Source: Gemmatimonadota bacterium
GTDB lineage: Bacteria > Gemmatimonadota > Gemmatimonadetes > Longimicrobiales > Gaopeijiaceae
DNA: 64,000 nt
Assembly (NCBI GenBank): GCA_029262115.1
Contig: JAJCZZ010000082.1
Location: forward strand, 62,001 to 126,000
Direction of reading: 5' to 3'
Shown here: one piece after another, positions 15,548 through 24,738 of the stretch
Numbering within the stretch: the stretch's first letter is position 1
Layout: every line of letters starts with the position of its first letter
Translations under genes and position numbers: made by a program
The notes under the pieces: model-generated
Told to the model about the DNA's origin: nothing
Databases searched by the model: none
Seen by the model: only the letters and a program-made list of their open reading frames with translations

Positions 15548-16992
15548 TGGAAGTCGGGTCCACTCAGCGCGAGCGCGAGTCGCTCGGCCGCTTCGATGCC
15601 GTCGTCCGCGAGCAGATCGGGTAGAGGCGAGCCCTCCCGCACGTCCGCCACACCCAGGAGGACCCGCGCGGGCATACGGCTCAGCGCGGGTTGGCCGGCG
15701 ATCGTGCGCGCCAGCTCCGCTCGGTTCATCAGAGCGTCGGGATCCGCCCAAACCCTTCGTAGGTCCGACCACCCGTCGGGCGCTGGGGGCGCCCACAAGG
15801 GCTGCCGAAGTTGCCGCAGGATGTTCGCGAAGGCGGCGGGAGCGTCCTGCCCGCCCAGTCCACGAGCGGCCGCCACCAGCCAGTCCTGGGGTGTCCGGAA
15901 CTTCCGTGCTTCCGGGCTCCAAGCGGCATCGAGCGTGATCAGCCTCGCAGAGACGTGTGCGAGATCTCCCTCGGACTCGAGGTAGGCGTCCGCCAGCTTC
16001 TGGACGGCATCGGCGGGCGGGTCGTCCGACACGAAGTGCCGGGCCAGCTTCGTCGCGAGGAACCGTGCGGTCGCGGGGTGGCGACAGAGGTCACGGATGA
16101 TCGCGGCGCCCTGATCCTCTCCGCCTTCCGGATACCGGCGACCGAGAACGGTGCGATCACCTGGCTCGTGCACCAACCCCACGAATTGGAAGCCCAGCGC
16201 TCCCGGCTCGGTCGCGGCCGCCGGTGTGCGATTCCGTTGTCCCACTCGGCCCGCCGCCGGCCGTCGCCTCCCGGCCCGCTCCACCGCCCGCCGGGCGCGC
16301 CCGCCCATCCGGCCGCTCTCGTCCCCTCGATCCAGCGTCCACCCGGTCAGTGCCCGTGCGACCTCCGTCACGTCGTTCTGGGTGTAGCCGCCCTCGACCC
16401 CCAATGTGTGGAGTTCCAGGAGCTCCCGCGCGTAGTTCTCGTTCAGCCCGCGCTCGCCCCGGCGACCGGCGACCGAGGAGGGCCCGAACGACTGCACGTT
16501 GTCCAGATAGATGAGCATGGCGGGGTGGCGAGCCGAGGCCAGGACCATCTCCTCGAAGCGCCCGAGGGCGTGCGGCCGGATCACCTCGCGTTCATAGAGG
16601 CCGACCAGAGGGGCGATGATTCCCTTCCCGGCAATCGACACGCACAGGTGGTTCGACCAGAACGTCACCAGACGTTCCACGAAGGGCGCTTCGGTGGCGA
16701 CCCGATGGCTCAGCGCGATCCGCTGCTCATTCTGTGTGATCCGACGCACGGATCGGCGTGCTTCCGCCTGTGCGTCGGTGTCACGCGCCCGCTGTGCGGC
16801 TCGCAGCGCACGGAAGGCCTCGCCGATTTCCGCCGAGGAGGGGGGCGTCGTTCCCGTCGGCTCCGCCGCCCTCCGCCGCGTGAGCTGCGCGGACAGCCAT
16901 CCCCGTGGATCTTCGACAGCCTGAGCCTCTCGGGGACGTGCGCCCAGCCCGAATCGGTTGAGGGCCGTCAGGGCAGCGGATGATCTCGTCAT
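15538..16992 (-). CDS. DUF1800-family protein
   Basis: 484 residues from ATG 16992, chosen because GAGGAG sits 9 nt upstream; ATG 17016 is an alternative. Typical DUF1800 signatures are LNRFGLGARP at the start, FWSNHLCVS near 120, LNENYARELLELHTLGVEGGYTQ near 190, and RALTGWTL. A basic, Gly/Arg-rich insert (GGRARRAVERAGRRRP) follows ~230. DUF1800 proteins are conserved but uncharacterised and form an operon with DUF1501, as here, with a 10-nt overlap. No signal peptide is evident in this N-terminus. Confidence 0.88.
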   Translation of the reverse strand: MTRSSAALTALNRFGLGARPREAQAVEDPRGWLSAQLTRRRAAEPTGTTPPSSAEIGEAFRALRAAQRARDTDAQAEARRSVRRITQNEQRIALSHRVATEAPFVERLVTFWSNHLCVSIAGKGIIAPLVGLYEREVIRPHALGRFEEMVLASARHPAMLIYLDNVQSFGPSSVAGRRGERGLNENYARELLELHTLGVEGGYTQNDVTEVARALTGWTLDRGDESGRMGGRARRAVERAGRRRPAAGRVGQRNRTPAAATEPGALGFQFVGLVHEPGDRTVLGRRYPEGGEDQGAAIIRDLCRHPATARFLATKLARHFVSDDPPADAVQKLADAYLESEGDLAHVSARLITLDAAWSPEARKFRTPQDWLVAAARGLGGQDAPAAFANILRQLRQPLWAPPAPDGWSDLRRVWADPDALMNRAELARTIAGQPALSRMPARVLLGVADVREGSPLPDLLADDGIEAAERLALALSGPDFQWR

Positions 16993-17048
16993 TGTCGTCG
17001 TCTCCTCGACCGGCATTACGGGTCTTCAAGATCCAGAGTCGCTGGACC

Positions 17049-17302
17049 GCCGAGTGGTTAAGTCTCCCGTCTGGCTATGGAGGGCCGGGCTGGTGTGGGA
17101 TCGTGCGCGTCCGACCGACGTGGCGGATGGGATCCTCTCGAGTGGTCGCACCGTAGAAGGGGTGGTGGCCTGGACCGGGTACGGGGTCCTCATGGCCGCC
17201 ATCGGGGTGGCCTGTGTGGTCACCGGGACCCATCACCCCACTGATATTCTTGGCGGCGCGGTCCCGGGGGCTCGCATGTTTCGGCGCCGCCGTCGCGGCT
17301 GA
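17049..17302 (+). pseudogene. C-terminal remnant of a PAP2-family phosphatase
   Basis: In the frame ending TGA 17300-17302, the residues VACVVTGTHHPTDILGGAV match the third phosphatase motif of PAP2 membrane enzymes (H-x3-D followed by a Gly-rich helix), after a hydrophobic segment (GVLMAAIGV). Motifs 1 and 2, including the KxxxxxxRP and PSGH elements, are absent, and upstream the frame runs antisense into the DUF1800 start. It is a leftover gene end of about 80 codons. Confidence 0.6.
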
Positions 17303-17317
17303 ACCTGGAGCTGCCGG

Positions 17318-18061
17318 ATGACAACCTCTGCACGACGATCGCTTCTCGGTGCCGCAGCCATTGTTGCGCTCGGCCTCCTCGGTGCGGGCCTGTCGGTCGG
17401 TCAGGGGATCATCCAGTCCCGCCGTGCGGACAGCTTCGTTACGGTGAAGGGCGTGGCCGAGCGCGATGTCGACGCGGATCTGGCTTACTGGTCCATTACC
17501 GTGTCCATCCCTTCGGAGGCCATCGGCGCCGCTCAGAGCCGGATCGATGAGTCCGTTGGACGGGTCATGGCCTTTCTCGACGACTTCGGACTCGACTCGA
17601 CCTCGGTGTCCGGCCAAGGCACACAGGTTACCGACAGGGCCACGCAGTACACGGGTCGCCAGATCGGCGATCAGGATCGTTTCGTCGTATCGCACACGCT
17701 CCTCGTTCGGTCGAGCGATGTCGAGACCGTGCATGCGGCGTCCCAGCAGGTCGGTCGTCTCCTCCAGGTGGGCGTGCCGCTGTCGTCCGCCAACGGCTAC
17801 GGCTACTCCAGGCCCACATACTCCTTTACCGGCCTGAACGAGATCAAGCCGACCATGATCGCCGAGGCGACGGCCAGCGCTCGACTGGCAGCGCAGCAGT
17901 TCGCCGACGACTCGGGGAGCGGGATTGGCGGGATCCGCCGGGCGAACCAGGGCGTCTTCGTGATCATGGCGCGTGACCGGGCGCCCGGCGTCGACGAGGC
18001 GGCGCAGCGCTTCAAGACCGTTCGCGTGGTGAGCACGATCGAGTATCACCTGCAGCGGTAG
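17318..18061 (+). CDS. SIMPL (DUF541) domain exported protein
   Basis: 247 residues, ATG 17318 with CTGGAG 7 nt upstream. An N-terminal membrane anchor or signal (GAAAIVALGLLGAGLSVGQGI) precedes a SIMPL/DUF541 domain: FVTVKGVAERDVDADLA opens the first strand and YSFTGLNEIKPTMIAEATASARLAAQQF is the conserved middle helix region. It ends IEYHLQR. Members such as E. coli YggE are periplasmic oligomers tied to oxidative-stress tolerance; that role is borrowed from the family. It stands alone, 28 nt before the amidohydrolase, so the two may be co-transcribed. Confidence 0.87.
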   Translation: MTTSARRSLLGAAAIVALGLLGAGLSVGQGIIQSRRADSFVTVKGVAERDVDADLAYWSITVSIPSEAIGAAQSRIDESVGRVMAFLDDFGLDSTSVSGQGTQVTDRATQYTGRQIGDQDRFVVSHTLLVRSSDVETVHAASQQVGRLLQVGVPLSSANGYGYSRPTYSFTGLNEIKPTMIAEATASARLAAQQFADDSGSGIGGIRRANQGVFVIMARDRAPGVDEAAQRFKTVRVVSTIEYHLQR

Positions 18062-18089
18062 GTTCCTCGCGCTGACACGTCCTTACAGT

Positions 18090-19514
18090 ATGACGATCCG
18101 ACACAGACTGGCTCGCCCGCCCTTCCGACGATTCTCGGTGGTCCTGCTGCCGCTCATGTTCCAGGCCGCGTGCCTGACGGGCCCCGACGATCGGGTGGCC
18201 GCGGGCATCCTTGTCCTGGCAGGCGCCACGCTCATCGACGGCACGGGAGACCCACCCCGGACCGCTTCGGTCGTCGTCGAGGAGGGGCGCATTACCTGGG
18301 TGGGTCCGCCGAGCGACGCGGAGGTGCCTGAGGGCGCCTCCGTTGTCGATCTGAGGGGGCGCTGGCTCCTGCCCGGCTTCATCGACGTCCACGCTCACAT
18401 GCCGCTCACGCGGGACGACCAGGCCGACGCGCTCGGAACGCTGCTCGCCTTTGGAGTGACCACCGCGCGTACGCCTGCCGCTGGAACGCCGGAGGCAGGT
18501 GTCCGGCTCCGCGAGCGGCTGGCGTCCGGCGAGGTCGTCGGGCCGCGCGTCCTGTCGGCCGGCTGGCTGATCAACAGCGTCGGAAGCGGCTTCGGCACCG
18601 AGGTCGGGAGCGTCGCGGAGGTTCGAGCCGTCGTTCGGGCGCAGATCCGGGACGGTGTCGATTACGTGAAGCTGTACGTGGGGCTCCGGCCCGAGCTGGT
18701 CGAAGCCGCCGTCGACGAGGCGCACGCGGGCGGGGTCGAAGTGATTGGACACCTGGGCCGCACGACATGGGCGGAAGCGGCAGGTCTCGGCATCGACCAC
18801 CTGACGCACAGCGCGATCTTCGGTCTGGCACACAGCTTGGTTCCGCCGGGCGAGCGAGAGGAGTTCCGGAACTTCTTTTCTCCGAATAGCGCCTTCGATC
18901 CGGCTTTGTTCGGTCGCTGGCGGGACGTTGTTGACCTCTCGGGTGAGACCACAGGCACGTTGATCTCGACGCTGGAGTCTCGCGGCGTGTCGGTCGACCC
19001 CAACCTCGTTCTGGCGGAGGCGGTCCTCTTCGGTGACGAGCCCGCCGTGCTCACTCGTCTCGAACCGCGGTACGCCCGGGCGGGCCAGCGCGCGGCATGG
19101 GGTGTTCCGCACCCGTACTCGGCCACATGGACGGCCAGCGAGTATGCTCAGGCGAAGGCGTCTTTTCCGCACTTTCTCGAAGCGGTGCGCAGACTACACG
19201 ATGGCGGTGTGCTCCTTGCCGCCGGAAGCGACCTCGAGAATCCGTGGATGACACCGGGCGTGTCTTTTCACCGGGAGTTGCAGCTTCTCGTCCAGGCCGG
19301 CATCTCACCGATGGATGTCCTGGAGATCGCAACACGGCAGGGCGCCGAGGCGCTGGGACTCGGGGGCGTGACGGGCACGGTCGCCGTCGGCCGGGACGCC
19401 GATTTCGTCGTGCTCACGGCCGATCCGTTGGCGGATATCTCGAACACGCGGTCGATCGAGCACGTCGTGCTCAGGGGCCGGATGCTGGAGCCGAGCGAGT
19501 TGGTCGGGCGCTGA
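18090..19514 (+). CDS. Amidohydrolase-family lipoprotein (imidazolonepropionase-like)
   Basis: 474 residues. The leader ends LMFQAAC, a likely lipobox, so the enzyme is probably lipid-anchored. The amidohydrolase barrel is complete by motif: LIDGTGDPP and LLPGFIDVHAHMPL (first metal His pair, ~90), DYVKLYV (bridging Lys, ~190), VIGHLGR, IDHLTHSA, and AAGSDLENPW (metal Asp, ~380), closing with GTVAVGRDADFVVL. It should hydrolyse a C-N bond such as an amide or dipeptide-like substrate; the actual substrate cannot be read from sequence. It follows the SIMPL gene closely. Confidence 0.88.
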   Translation: MTIRHRLARPPFRRFSVVLLPLMFQAACLTGPDDRVAAGILVLAGATLIDGTGDPPRTASVVVEEGRITWVGPPSDAEVPEGASVVDLRGRWLLPGFIDVHAHMPLTRDDQADALGTLLAFGVTTARTPAAGTPEAGVRLRERLASGEVVGPRVLSAGWLINSVGSGFGTEVGSVAEVRAVVRAQIRDGVDYVKLYVGLRPELVEAAVDEAHAGGVEVIGHLGRTTWAEAAGLGIDHLTHSAIFGLAHSLVPPGEREEFRNFFSPNSAFDPALFGRWRDVVDLSGETTGTLISTLESRGVSVDPNLVLAEAVLFGDEPAVLTRLEPRYARAGQRAAWGVPHPYSATWTASEYAQAKASFPHFLEAVRRLHDGGVLLAAGSDLENPWMTPGVSFHRELQLLVQAGISPMDVLEIATRQGAEALGLGGVTGTVAVGRDADFVVLTADPLADISNTRSIEHVVLRGRMLEPSELVGR

Positions 19515-19535
19515 GTGGTCTGATCTGTGGGAGTG

Positions 19536-19557
19536 GCACGCCACACGACGGGCGTGC
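19536..19557. terminator. Hairpin between convergent amidohydrolase and ADOP3 genes
   Basis: GCACGCC (19536-19542) and GGCGTGC (19551-19557) make a 7-bp stem with an 8-nt loop in the 55-nt gap between two convergent genes. No T-run follows on either strand. A terminator role rests on position. Confidence 0.42.
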
Positions 19558-19569
19558 TACGCGTCCGCC

Positions 19570-22185
19570 CTACCCCGCGCCCAGAGCTCGTCGGATCGGT
19601 TCACGAATCAACCGTAGGGCAGGGCCGAGGGCCGCCGCTCCGGTTCCGCACAGCACGAGAAGGAGCGCTACGACGGGCCACACGGGGTCGACACCCGCTC
19701 CCGTGATTGTCCCCGCCAACCATCTTTGGGCCCCCCATCCAACCGCAGCGCCGAACGCTCCCCCGAGCAGTGCCGGCCGCGCGACGCTCCCGAGCACCCA
19801 GGCGACCGTGCGGCCTGCGGTCGATCCCAATGCTCTTCGTATCCCGACCTCGCGCTGACGGCGGCTCACCCACCACGCCAGCACTGCGTACGTCCCCATC
19901 AGCGTCATCAGCAATGCGGTGAAGGCGAGCGTTCCCATGATCCGGGCGAGCAAGCGGGGGCGGGCCACAGAGTCGCGGAGGAGCGCGGTCAGCGGAGTGA
20001 CCCGGTCGACCACGATCTCGGGGGAGGCGCCTCGGAGGGCGTCGGGAAGGGCTTGGATTACTCCTGGCACATCGGCCGAGGCACTCCGCAGGACCACGGT
20101 GGCGTAGTACGCAGGAAACTGCGCATAGGGCACCCAGACCGCGGGGGTCGGCCGGCCGAGGTAGCCTTCGTGCGTGATGTCCCCGACGACCCCGACGACC
20201 CGGTGATCAGGGGCGCCCGGCTCCACGGAATTCCTGTCGTTCCCCAGACGGAGGGTTCGACCGATCGGGTCTGACCCCCAGAGTTCGTCCGCGAGCCGCT
20301 GGGAGACGATCGCAACGGGCTCCCCGGAGCCGTCGTCTGCTCCGTTGAAGGTACGCCCCGCCAGCAGTGGAATTCCCAGAGCTTTGTAGAGGTCCGACGA
20401 AGCCGCATTGAATACGGCAACGATCGGGGCCGAGACATCCAACTGGGATTCGCCAGCAACAGCGTATTCAATGCGAGCACCCGACACCGGTGTCCGTAGC
20501 GTTACCGCGGCATACTCGACGTTCGGGAGGGCCTGAATGCGCTCCAGTACCGAGGAGACCACCGCCCGGCGTGCGTCGCGTTCAGAGAACACGTCCGACG
20601 GGAACGATAGCAATGCCGTGACCACGCCCTCGTTCCGGAATCCTGGGTCGGTGGCTGTCAGGCGCAGGAATATTGAGGTGGCGCCCAGTGCCGTGGAGAG
20701 GAGAGCAACGGCCACCGCCACCTGAGATCCGACGAAGAGAGACCGTGTCGGTCCATCCCCCCGAGCCGTTCCGACGGCACGCCGGCCGCTCGCGCCCATC
20801 CACCACATCACCGTTGGAGTGGTGAGCGTGGCGAGGAGGAGGGCGTAGGACAGTGGCAACATGATTACGTACATGCCGATGCCAGGCGCGGCGTGGGTGA
20901 GTTCAGGCATCTCCGATCTGGCGAGCTCGAGTAGTGGTACGTACAGGGCCCATGCGATCGGAAACATGATCGTCAGCGCCAACGCAGCGGTCACTGTGCC
21001 TTCCGTTACCAACTGCCGGAGCACCCGGTCCGGCGTCGCACCCAGGCGCAGTCTGGTTGCCAGCTCGTAGGAACGAGCGCGGTGTCGGAGGACGGCCAGG
21101 TGCAAACAGGTCGACAGCCCGATCAACAAGAGGATCACGACGCCCCCGACCAATAACCAGGACACGGTCGCGGTTGCCGGCGGAAGGACCAACTGCACGA
21201 ACGGAGTAGGCGCGGGCGACAGACCCGGGTCCCGTCCAGGGTAGGCTGTGCGGAGACGCTCTCCGATGGCGGGAGCAGCGGCGACGATGGCCTCGAACGA
21301 ACTTTGTGGAGCGTAGCGGGCTACTCCGATGAGGTCGAAGTTGAGGGGGTCCTGGTAGGACTCGAGACGCCCCGCGCTTACCCAGATATCGGCGCCGGAG
21401 GGGAAGTTGAAGCCCGGCTTCATGACGCCGATGACCGCGTGAGGTTCACCGCCGATCTCGATGTCCTGGCCAAGACGAGAGGCGTCGGCACCGAGGCGCT
21501 CGACCCAGAACCGATTTGAGACAACTGCCTGCGCGATCGCTCCGGGGATATCGTCCTCGGGTGTGAACGCCCGGCCGAGGAGAGGGGAGACTCCGAGTAC
21601 ATCGAACAGGTTGGCCGTCACTTCCGCCCCTCCGACCCGGAACCGGGTCCCGCTGTCGTCCCGAACGGAAACCAGGGCGGGGTCGTACCCGGCCACCCCC
21701 GCCAACCCCGGATCGCTCTCGCCCCACACGTGGAGGTCGGGAAGCGAGACGGGTAGGTACCGTCCGTCCGGAGTGCGCTGACGCAGTGCGACAAGCCCGG
21801 CCGGGTCGTGGAACGGTAAATCGAGCGAGACGATCGGCAGCGTGGCCAGGCCGATCCCGATAGAGGAGCCTACCGTCGCCCCGAGGGCGCCGATCAAGAG
21901 GGCGGTGTGAAAGGGCTGCCCCACAAGCCGACGGAGCGCGTACCGTACGTCCGTGACTAAAGCTTCTACTCTGCTGATGCCGTCCACTTCGCGAACCTCC
22001 TCCTTGAAGCGATCCACTCCCCCGAAAACCAGCCTCGCCCTCCGCTTCGCCTCCGCTACGTCGACCCCGGTCCGTATCAGCTTCTCCGTCTCCATCTCCA
22101 GGTGGAATCGGATCTCATTGTCCAGATCCTCCCGATGCCGGGACCGCTGGATCAGCGTGCGGCACCGGGTGAGCCACCTCCTCAA
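19570..22185 (-). CDS. ADOP-type orphan ABC permease 3
   Basis: 871 residues. The apparent start is TTG 22185, preceded by GGGAGAGG. The permease prefix domain is clear: DLDNEIRFHLEMETEKLIRTG, then ARLVFGGVDRFKEEVREVDG (~20-70). A first helix (LLIGALGATVGSSIGIG) opens the MacB-like core. FtsX block 1 has YELATRLRLGATPDRVLRQL; the C-terminal block has REVGIRRALGSTAGRTVAWV. The usual closing RxDPxxALR motif is altered, ending LRLIREPIRRALGAG. No ATPase nearby. It follows its PadR regulator by 21 nt. Confidence 0.86.
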   Translation of the reverse strand: MRRWLTRCRTLIQRSRHREDLDNEIRFHLEMETEKLIRTGVDVAEAKRRARLVFGGVDRFKEEVREVDGISRVEALVTDVRYALRRLVGQPFHTALLIGALGATVGSSIGIGLATLPIVSLDLPFHDPAGLVALRQRTPDGRYLPVSLPDLHVWGESDPGLAGVAGYDPALVSVRDDSGTRFRVGGAEVTANLFDVLGVSPLLGRAFTPEDDIPGAIAQAVVSNRFWVERLGADASRLGQDIEIGGEPHAVIGVMKPGFNFPSGADIWVSAGRLESYQDPLNFDLIGVARYAPQSSFEAIVAAAPAIGERLRTAYPGRDPGLSPAPTPFVQLVLPPATATVSWLLVGGVVILLLIGLSTCLHLAVLRHRARSYELATRLRLGATPDRVLRQLVTEGTVTAALALTIMFPIAWALYVPLLELARSEMPELTHAAPGIGMYVIMLPLSYALLLATLTTPTVMWWMGASGRRAVGTARGDGPTRSLFVGSQVAVAVALLSTALGATSIFLRLTATDPGFRNEGVVTALLSFPSDVFSERDARRAVVSSVLERIQALPNVEYAAVTLRTPVSGARIEYAVAGESQLDVSAPIVAVFNAASSDLYKALGIPLLAGRTFNGADDGSGEPVAIVSQRLADELWGSDPIGRTLRLGNDRNSVEPGAPDHRVVGVVGDITHEGYLGRPTPAVWVPYAQFPAYYATVVLRSASADVPGVIQALPDALRGASPEIVVDRVTPLTALLRDSVARPRLLARIMGTLAFTALLMTLMGTYAVLAWWVSRRQREVGIRRALGSTAGRTVAWVLGSVARPALLGGAFGAAVGWGAQRWLAGTITGAGVDPVWPVVALLLVLCGTGAAALGPALRLIREPIRRALGAG

Positions 22186-22206
22186 GGGGCCCTCTCCCGG
22201 GCACAG

Positions 22207-22536
22207 CTAGCCATTGGCGAGGACCAACTCGACCGCGCCCTGGAATCGCCTCCAGGTGGTCCGTTCGACGGCGAGATGGTCGCGACCCAACTCAGTCAGT
22301 TCGTAGAACTTGGCTCGCCGCCCATTGTCTGACCGTCCCCAGGAGGAATTCAGGAGGCCCGACTGCTCCATGCGGTGAAGCGCCGGATAGAGCGAGCCCT
22401 GGTTCACCTTGAGTGTGTTCTGGGACACGGCCTGGATGCGCTCGCTGATGCCCCATCCGTGCATCCGGCCCTGCCGGAGGGTCTGGAGGATCAGGAGGTT
22501 CAGCGTGCCATGGAGTACATCAGTGGGGTCGGTCAT
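22207..22536 (-). CDS. PadR-family transcriptional regulator 3
   Basis: 109 residues, ATG 22536 with GAGAGGAGAG just upstream. It is a canonical ADOP-linked PadR: VLHGTLNLLILQTLRQGRMHGWGI, then VNQGSLYPALHRMEQSGLLNSSW and RRAKFYELTELG, ending in an amphipathic helix. The 5' leader is very short and I see no palindrome comparable to those before PadR1 or PadR4. It most likely represses the following permease. Confidence 0.9.
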   Translation of the reverse strand: MTDPTDVLHGTLNLLILQTLRQGRMHGWGISERIQAVSQNTLKVNQGSLYPALHRMEQSGLLNSSWGRSDNGRRAKFYELTELGRDHLAVERTTWRRFQGAVELVLANG

Positions 22537-22587
22537 CTCTCCTCTCGTATTTCGACAAGAAAATGCTTCATGAGGGCTCCACGCACA

Positions 22588-22619
22588 ACGCCCCCGCCGC
22601 CGAAAGGCGACAGGGGCGT
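22588..22619 (-). terminator. Hairpin downstream of the SOD-like gene
   Basis: ACGCCCC (22588-22594) pairs with GGGGCGT (22613-22619), and an inner CGCC-GAAA-GGCG (22598-22609) with a stable GNRA-type loop lies between them. It stands between the end of the SOD-like gene (22678) and the PadR3 start (22536). No immediate T-run; terminator function is inferred. Confidence 0.45.
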
Positions 22620-22677
22620 GCCCGATTAGGGTCGAGGCTCGTCCGCTTTTCAGCGAAACGGGCCTCCCATCATGTCC

Positions 22678-23145
22678 TTACCGCTGCAGCAGCAGGTTTC
22701 CGCATCCGACGATCGTACCCATGGCCGAACTGGACTGGTGGATGTTCACGTAGTACTGGCCCGATTCGGACAGCACGGCGTCGAGGCGAGCGGTCTCCGT
22801 CGCGTCGTTGTCGGTCCCGGGGCGAAGGGCCGCGTACGCGCTTCCTGACCCGACGACGCCGCCACCGGATCCGCAGCGACCCTCGTGGATGTGCCAAGGA
22901 TGGACTCCGCCAGCCGCACCCCGGTTGAGGGTGGTTCTGATGACGGTTTGCGAGCCCTCGATCCATGCGGTGGCGGAACCGCCGTGTCCGTCGAACACGA
23001 GCGACTCGATGTTTGCCGTCCAGCGGGGCGCGTCATTGTCCATTCCGCCCGGGCTCATGGTCTCCATCTCGGACCCACCGGATGAGCAAGCAGCCAGGGT
23101 CGCCGTTGCGGCGAGAAGCGAGAAGGTGCGGGAAAAAGACATCAT
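22678..23145 (-). CDS. Small SOD-like/CHRD-like lipoprotein
   Basis: 155 residues from ATG 23145 (GGAG six nt upstream; TTG 23148 and ATG 23142 are adjacent alternatives). The leader ends TLAAC, a good lipobox, followed by a Gly/Ser/Met-rich linker. The domain has HPWHIHEGRCG and ends YYVNIHQSSSAMGTIVGCGNL, recalling the copper-site His-x-His, the disulfide cysteines and the last His strand of Cu/Zn superoxide dismutase. The long zinc loop is missing. A CHRD-type fold is the other possibility. It is divergent from the repeat protein at 23361. Enzymatic activity is doubtful. Confidence 0.7.
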   Translation of the reverse strand: MMSFSRTFSLLAATATLAACSSGGSEMETMSPGGMDNDAPRWTANIESLVFDGHGGSATAWIEGSQTVIRTTLNRGAAGGVHPWHIHEGRCGSGGGVVGSGSAYAALRPGTDNDATETARLDAVLSESGQYYVNIHQSSSAMGTIVGCGNLLLQR

Positions 23146-23360
23146 CAATCACTCCGATCTGTTGGTTGTGTCCAACTCTGGTCCAGGCTGGATTGGCGTG
23201 GGAAAGGGCCTCTCCCGGCGCTGGCTACATCCTCCTGAGCATGCAAGGAGTGGACCGGCGCTCCGGTGAAAGTCACGCCCCGCAGGCGGCCTGATGGAGA
23301 TTGTTGATCCGCGGGGCAACGCGTGCCTATCGTGGAGGTAGACCCCGACTGGAGCCTTCC

Positions 23361-24656
23361 GTGAACCGACGCCACGACCCCACCCCGACCGATGACGCGG
23401 GGAGTCTCTCCGCCATCGTCGTCGGCGGCACGCTCTCTCTCCTGGCCACTGCCGCGGCGATCGTCGTGTTCGCGCGCCCGCCGGAACCGGTGGTCACAGT
23501 ACCGATCGGCGAGTTCGGGTCCCACGGCGATGGACTGGCGGAGCTGCGAATCTTCCCATCTCCGCCACCCGAGGCCGGCGCCGATCGCATCTGGGGCGGG
23601 GTGATCCTGACGGACGGCCGGGTGGCGAGCGGGTACCTCCGCTGGAACGACCGGGAGGCGAGTTGGGCGGATCTGCTTCCAGCGACGGCGCCTGGCGGGC
23701 GCGCACTCGCCGGGGTACGGTTCGGCCATCTGACGCGGCTGGAGCGGCGGGGTGCCGATGGCGCGATGGCCGTCTTCAAGGACGGGAGGTCGCGCCTTCT
23801 CACACCGGGTGGTCGTGTCGCGCGCGCCCTCCCCGGGGGCGGCGCCCCCACGGTGACCGTCGAGAACGGACTCGGCGAGACTTCGACCTACGAGTGGCGC
23901 GAGATCGACCGCATACACTTCTCCCAGGACTCACGAGAGGTGGCACCCGTCGCCGAGCGAATCCACGGCACGGTGACGGTCGCGAATGGACGGACGTTTT
24001 CCGGCTACGTCCTCTGGAATGGCCAGGAAGGCGTTCTGTCCGATCGCGCGGGCGACGAGATCCCAGGCGACGGCGGCTCGGTTCCCTTCGCGGACGTGGT
24101 GGAGATCCGGCGGTCGGCTCCCGACCGGGTGGCCATCGAGGGTCGAGATGGGGCGCGGTTGGAGCGGACTGTCGAGGCTCTCCGGGTCGGACTCGGCGAG
24201 ATCACGGTCGCGGACCCCGCACTCGGCTCGGTGGCCGTCCCGTGGTCGGAGTTCAGAAGCCTCCGACTGGGCCCCGCAGACGTCCCGACCGACTACCACG
24301 CATTCGATGGCGGACGCGACCTGGTCGGCACGGTACGGACGAAGGACGGCCGTACGTTCCGGGGCCGGGTCGCGTGGGACGCCGACGAGCGCCGTACGAC
24401 CTCCTCGCTGGACGGAATGGACGGCAGAATCCGCTACTCGGTCGAGTTCGGCCTCATCCGATCCATCGAGTCGCACCGTCAGGGGGCGCGAGTCACCCTG
24501 CGCGATGGTCGCCGGCTGTACTTGGCGGGCACGAACGACGTGAACTGGGCCAACCGGGGCATTCGTGTCGAGGATCCATCCGGACCGGTGGTGATCTCCT
24601 GGCGCTCGTTCGAGCGGCTCGACTTCAACGAGATCGACGCACCGCCTGGAGGGTGA
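23361..24656 (+). CDS. Exported or membrane-anchored protein with three similar ~105-residue beta repeats
   Basis: 431 residues from GTG 23361 (TGGAG upstream). An N-terminal helix (SLSAIVVGGTLSLLATAAAIVVFA) anchors or exports it. The rest divides into three units, each opening with a similar strand pattern: GGVILTDGRVASGYLRWN, GTVTVANGRTFSGYVLWN and GTVRTKDGRTFRGRVAWD. Each later has a charged VxFxxLxRLE/VEIRR/IRSIE strand and ends in a Trp-Arg/Ser-(E)-Phe/Ile-x-x-(L/I) motif (YEWREIDRIHF, VPWSEFRSLRL, ISWRSFERLDF). Internal triplication is visible by eye. I do not recognise the family. It is divergent from the SOD-like gene. Confidence 0.7.
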   Translation: MNRRHDPTPTDDAGSLSAIVVGGTLSLLATAAAIVVFARPPEPVVTVPIGEFGSHGDGLAELRIFPSPPPEAGADRIWGGVILTDGRVASGYLRWNDREASWADLLPATAPGGRALAGVRFGHLTRLERRGADGAMAVFKDGRSRLLTPGGRVARALPGGGAPTVTVENGLGETSTYEWREIDRIHFSQDSREVAPVAERIHGTVTVANGRTFSGYVLWNGQEGVLSDRAGDEIPGDGGSVPFADVVEIRRSAPDRVAIEGRDGARLERTVEALRVGLGEITVADPALGSVAVPWSEFRSLRLGPADVPTDYHAFDGGRDLVGTVRTKDGRTFRGRVAWDADERRTTSSLDGMDGRIRYSVEFGLIRSIESHRQGARVTLRDGRRLYLAGTNDVNWANRGIRVEDPSGPVVISWRSFERLDFNEIDAPPGG

Positions 24657-24738
24657 GGCGATCGGAGGGAGGAGGCGCTGCGAGGCTCATCGCCGGGTGA
24701 CAGCGGATGAGCGCCGTTCGGGTGTCGCCTCATGGAGT

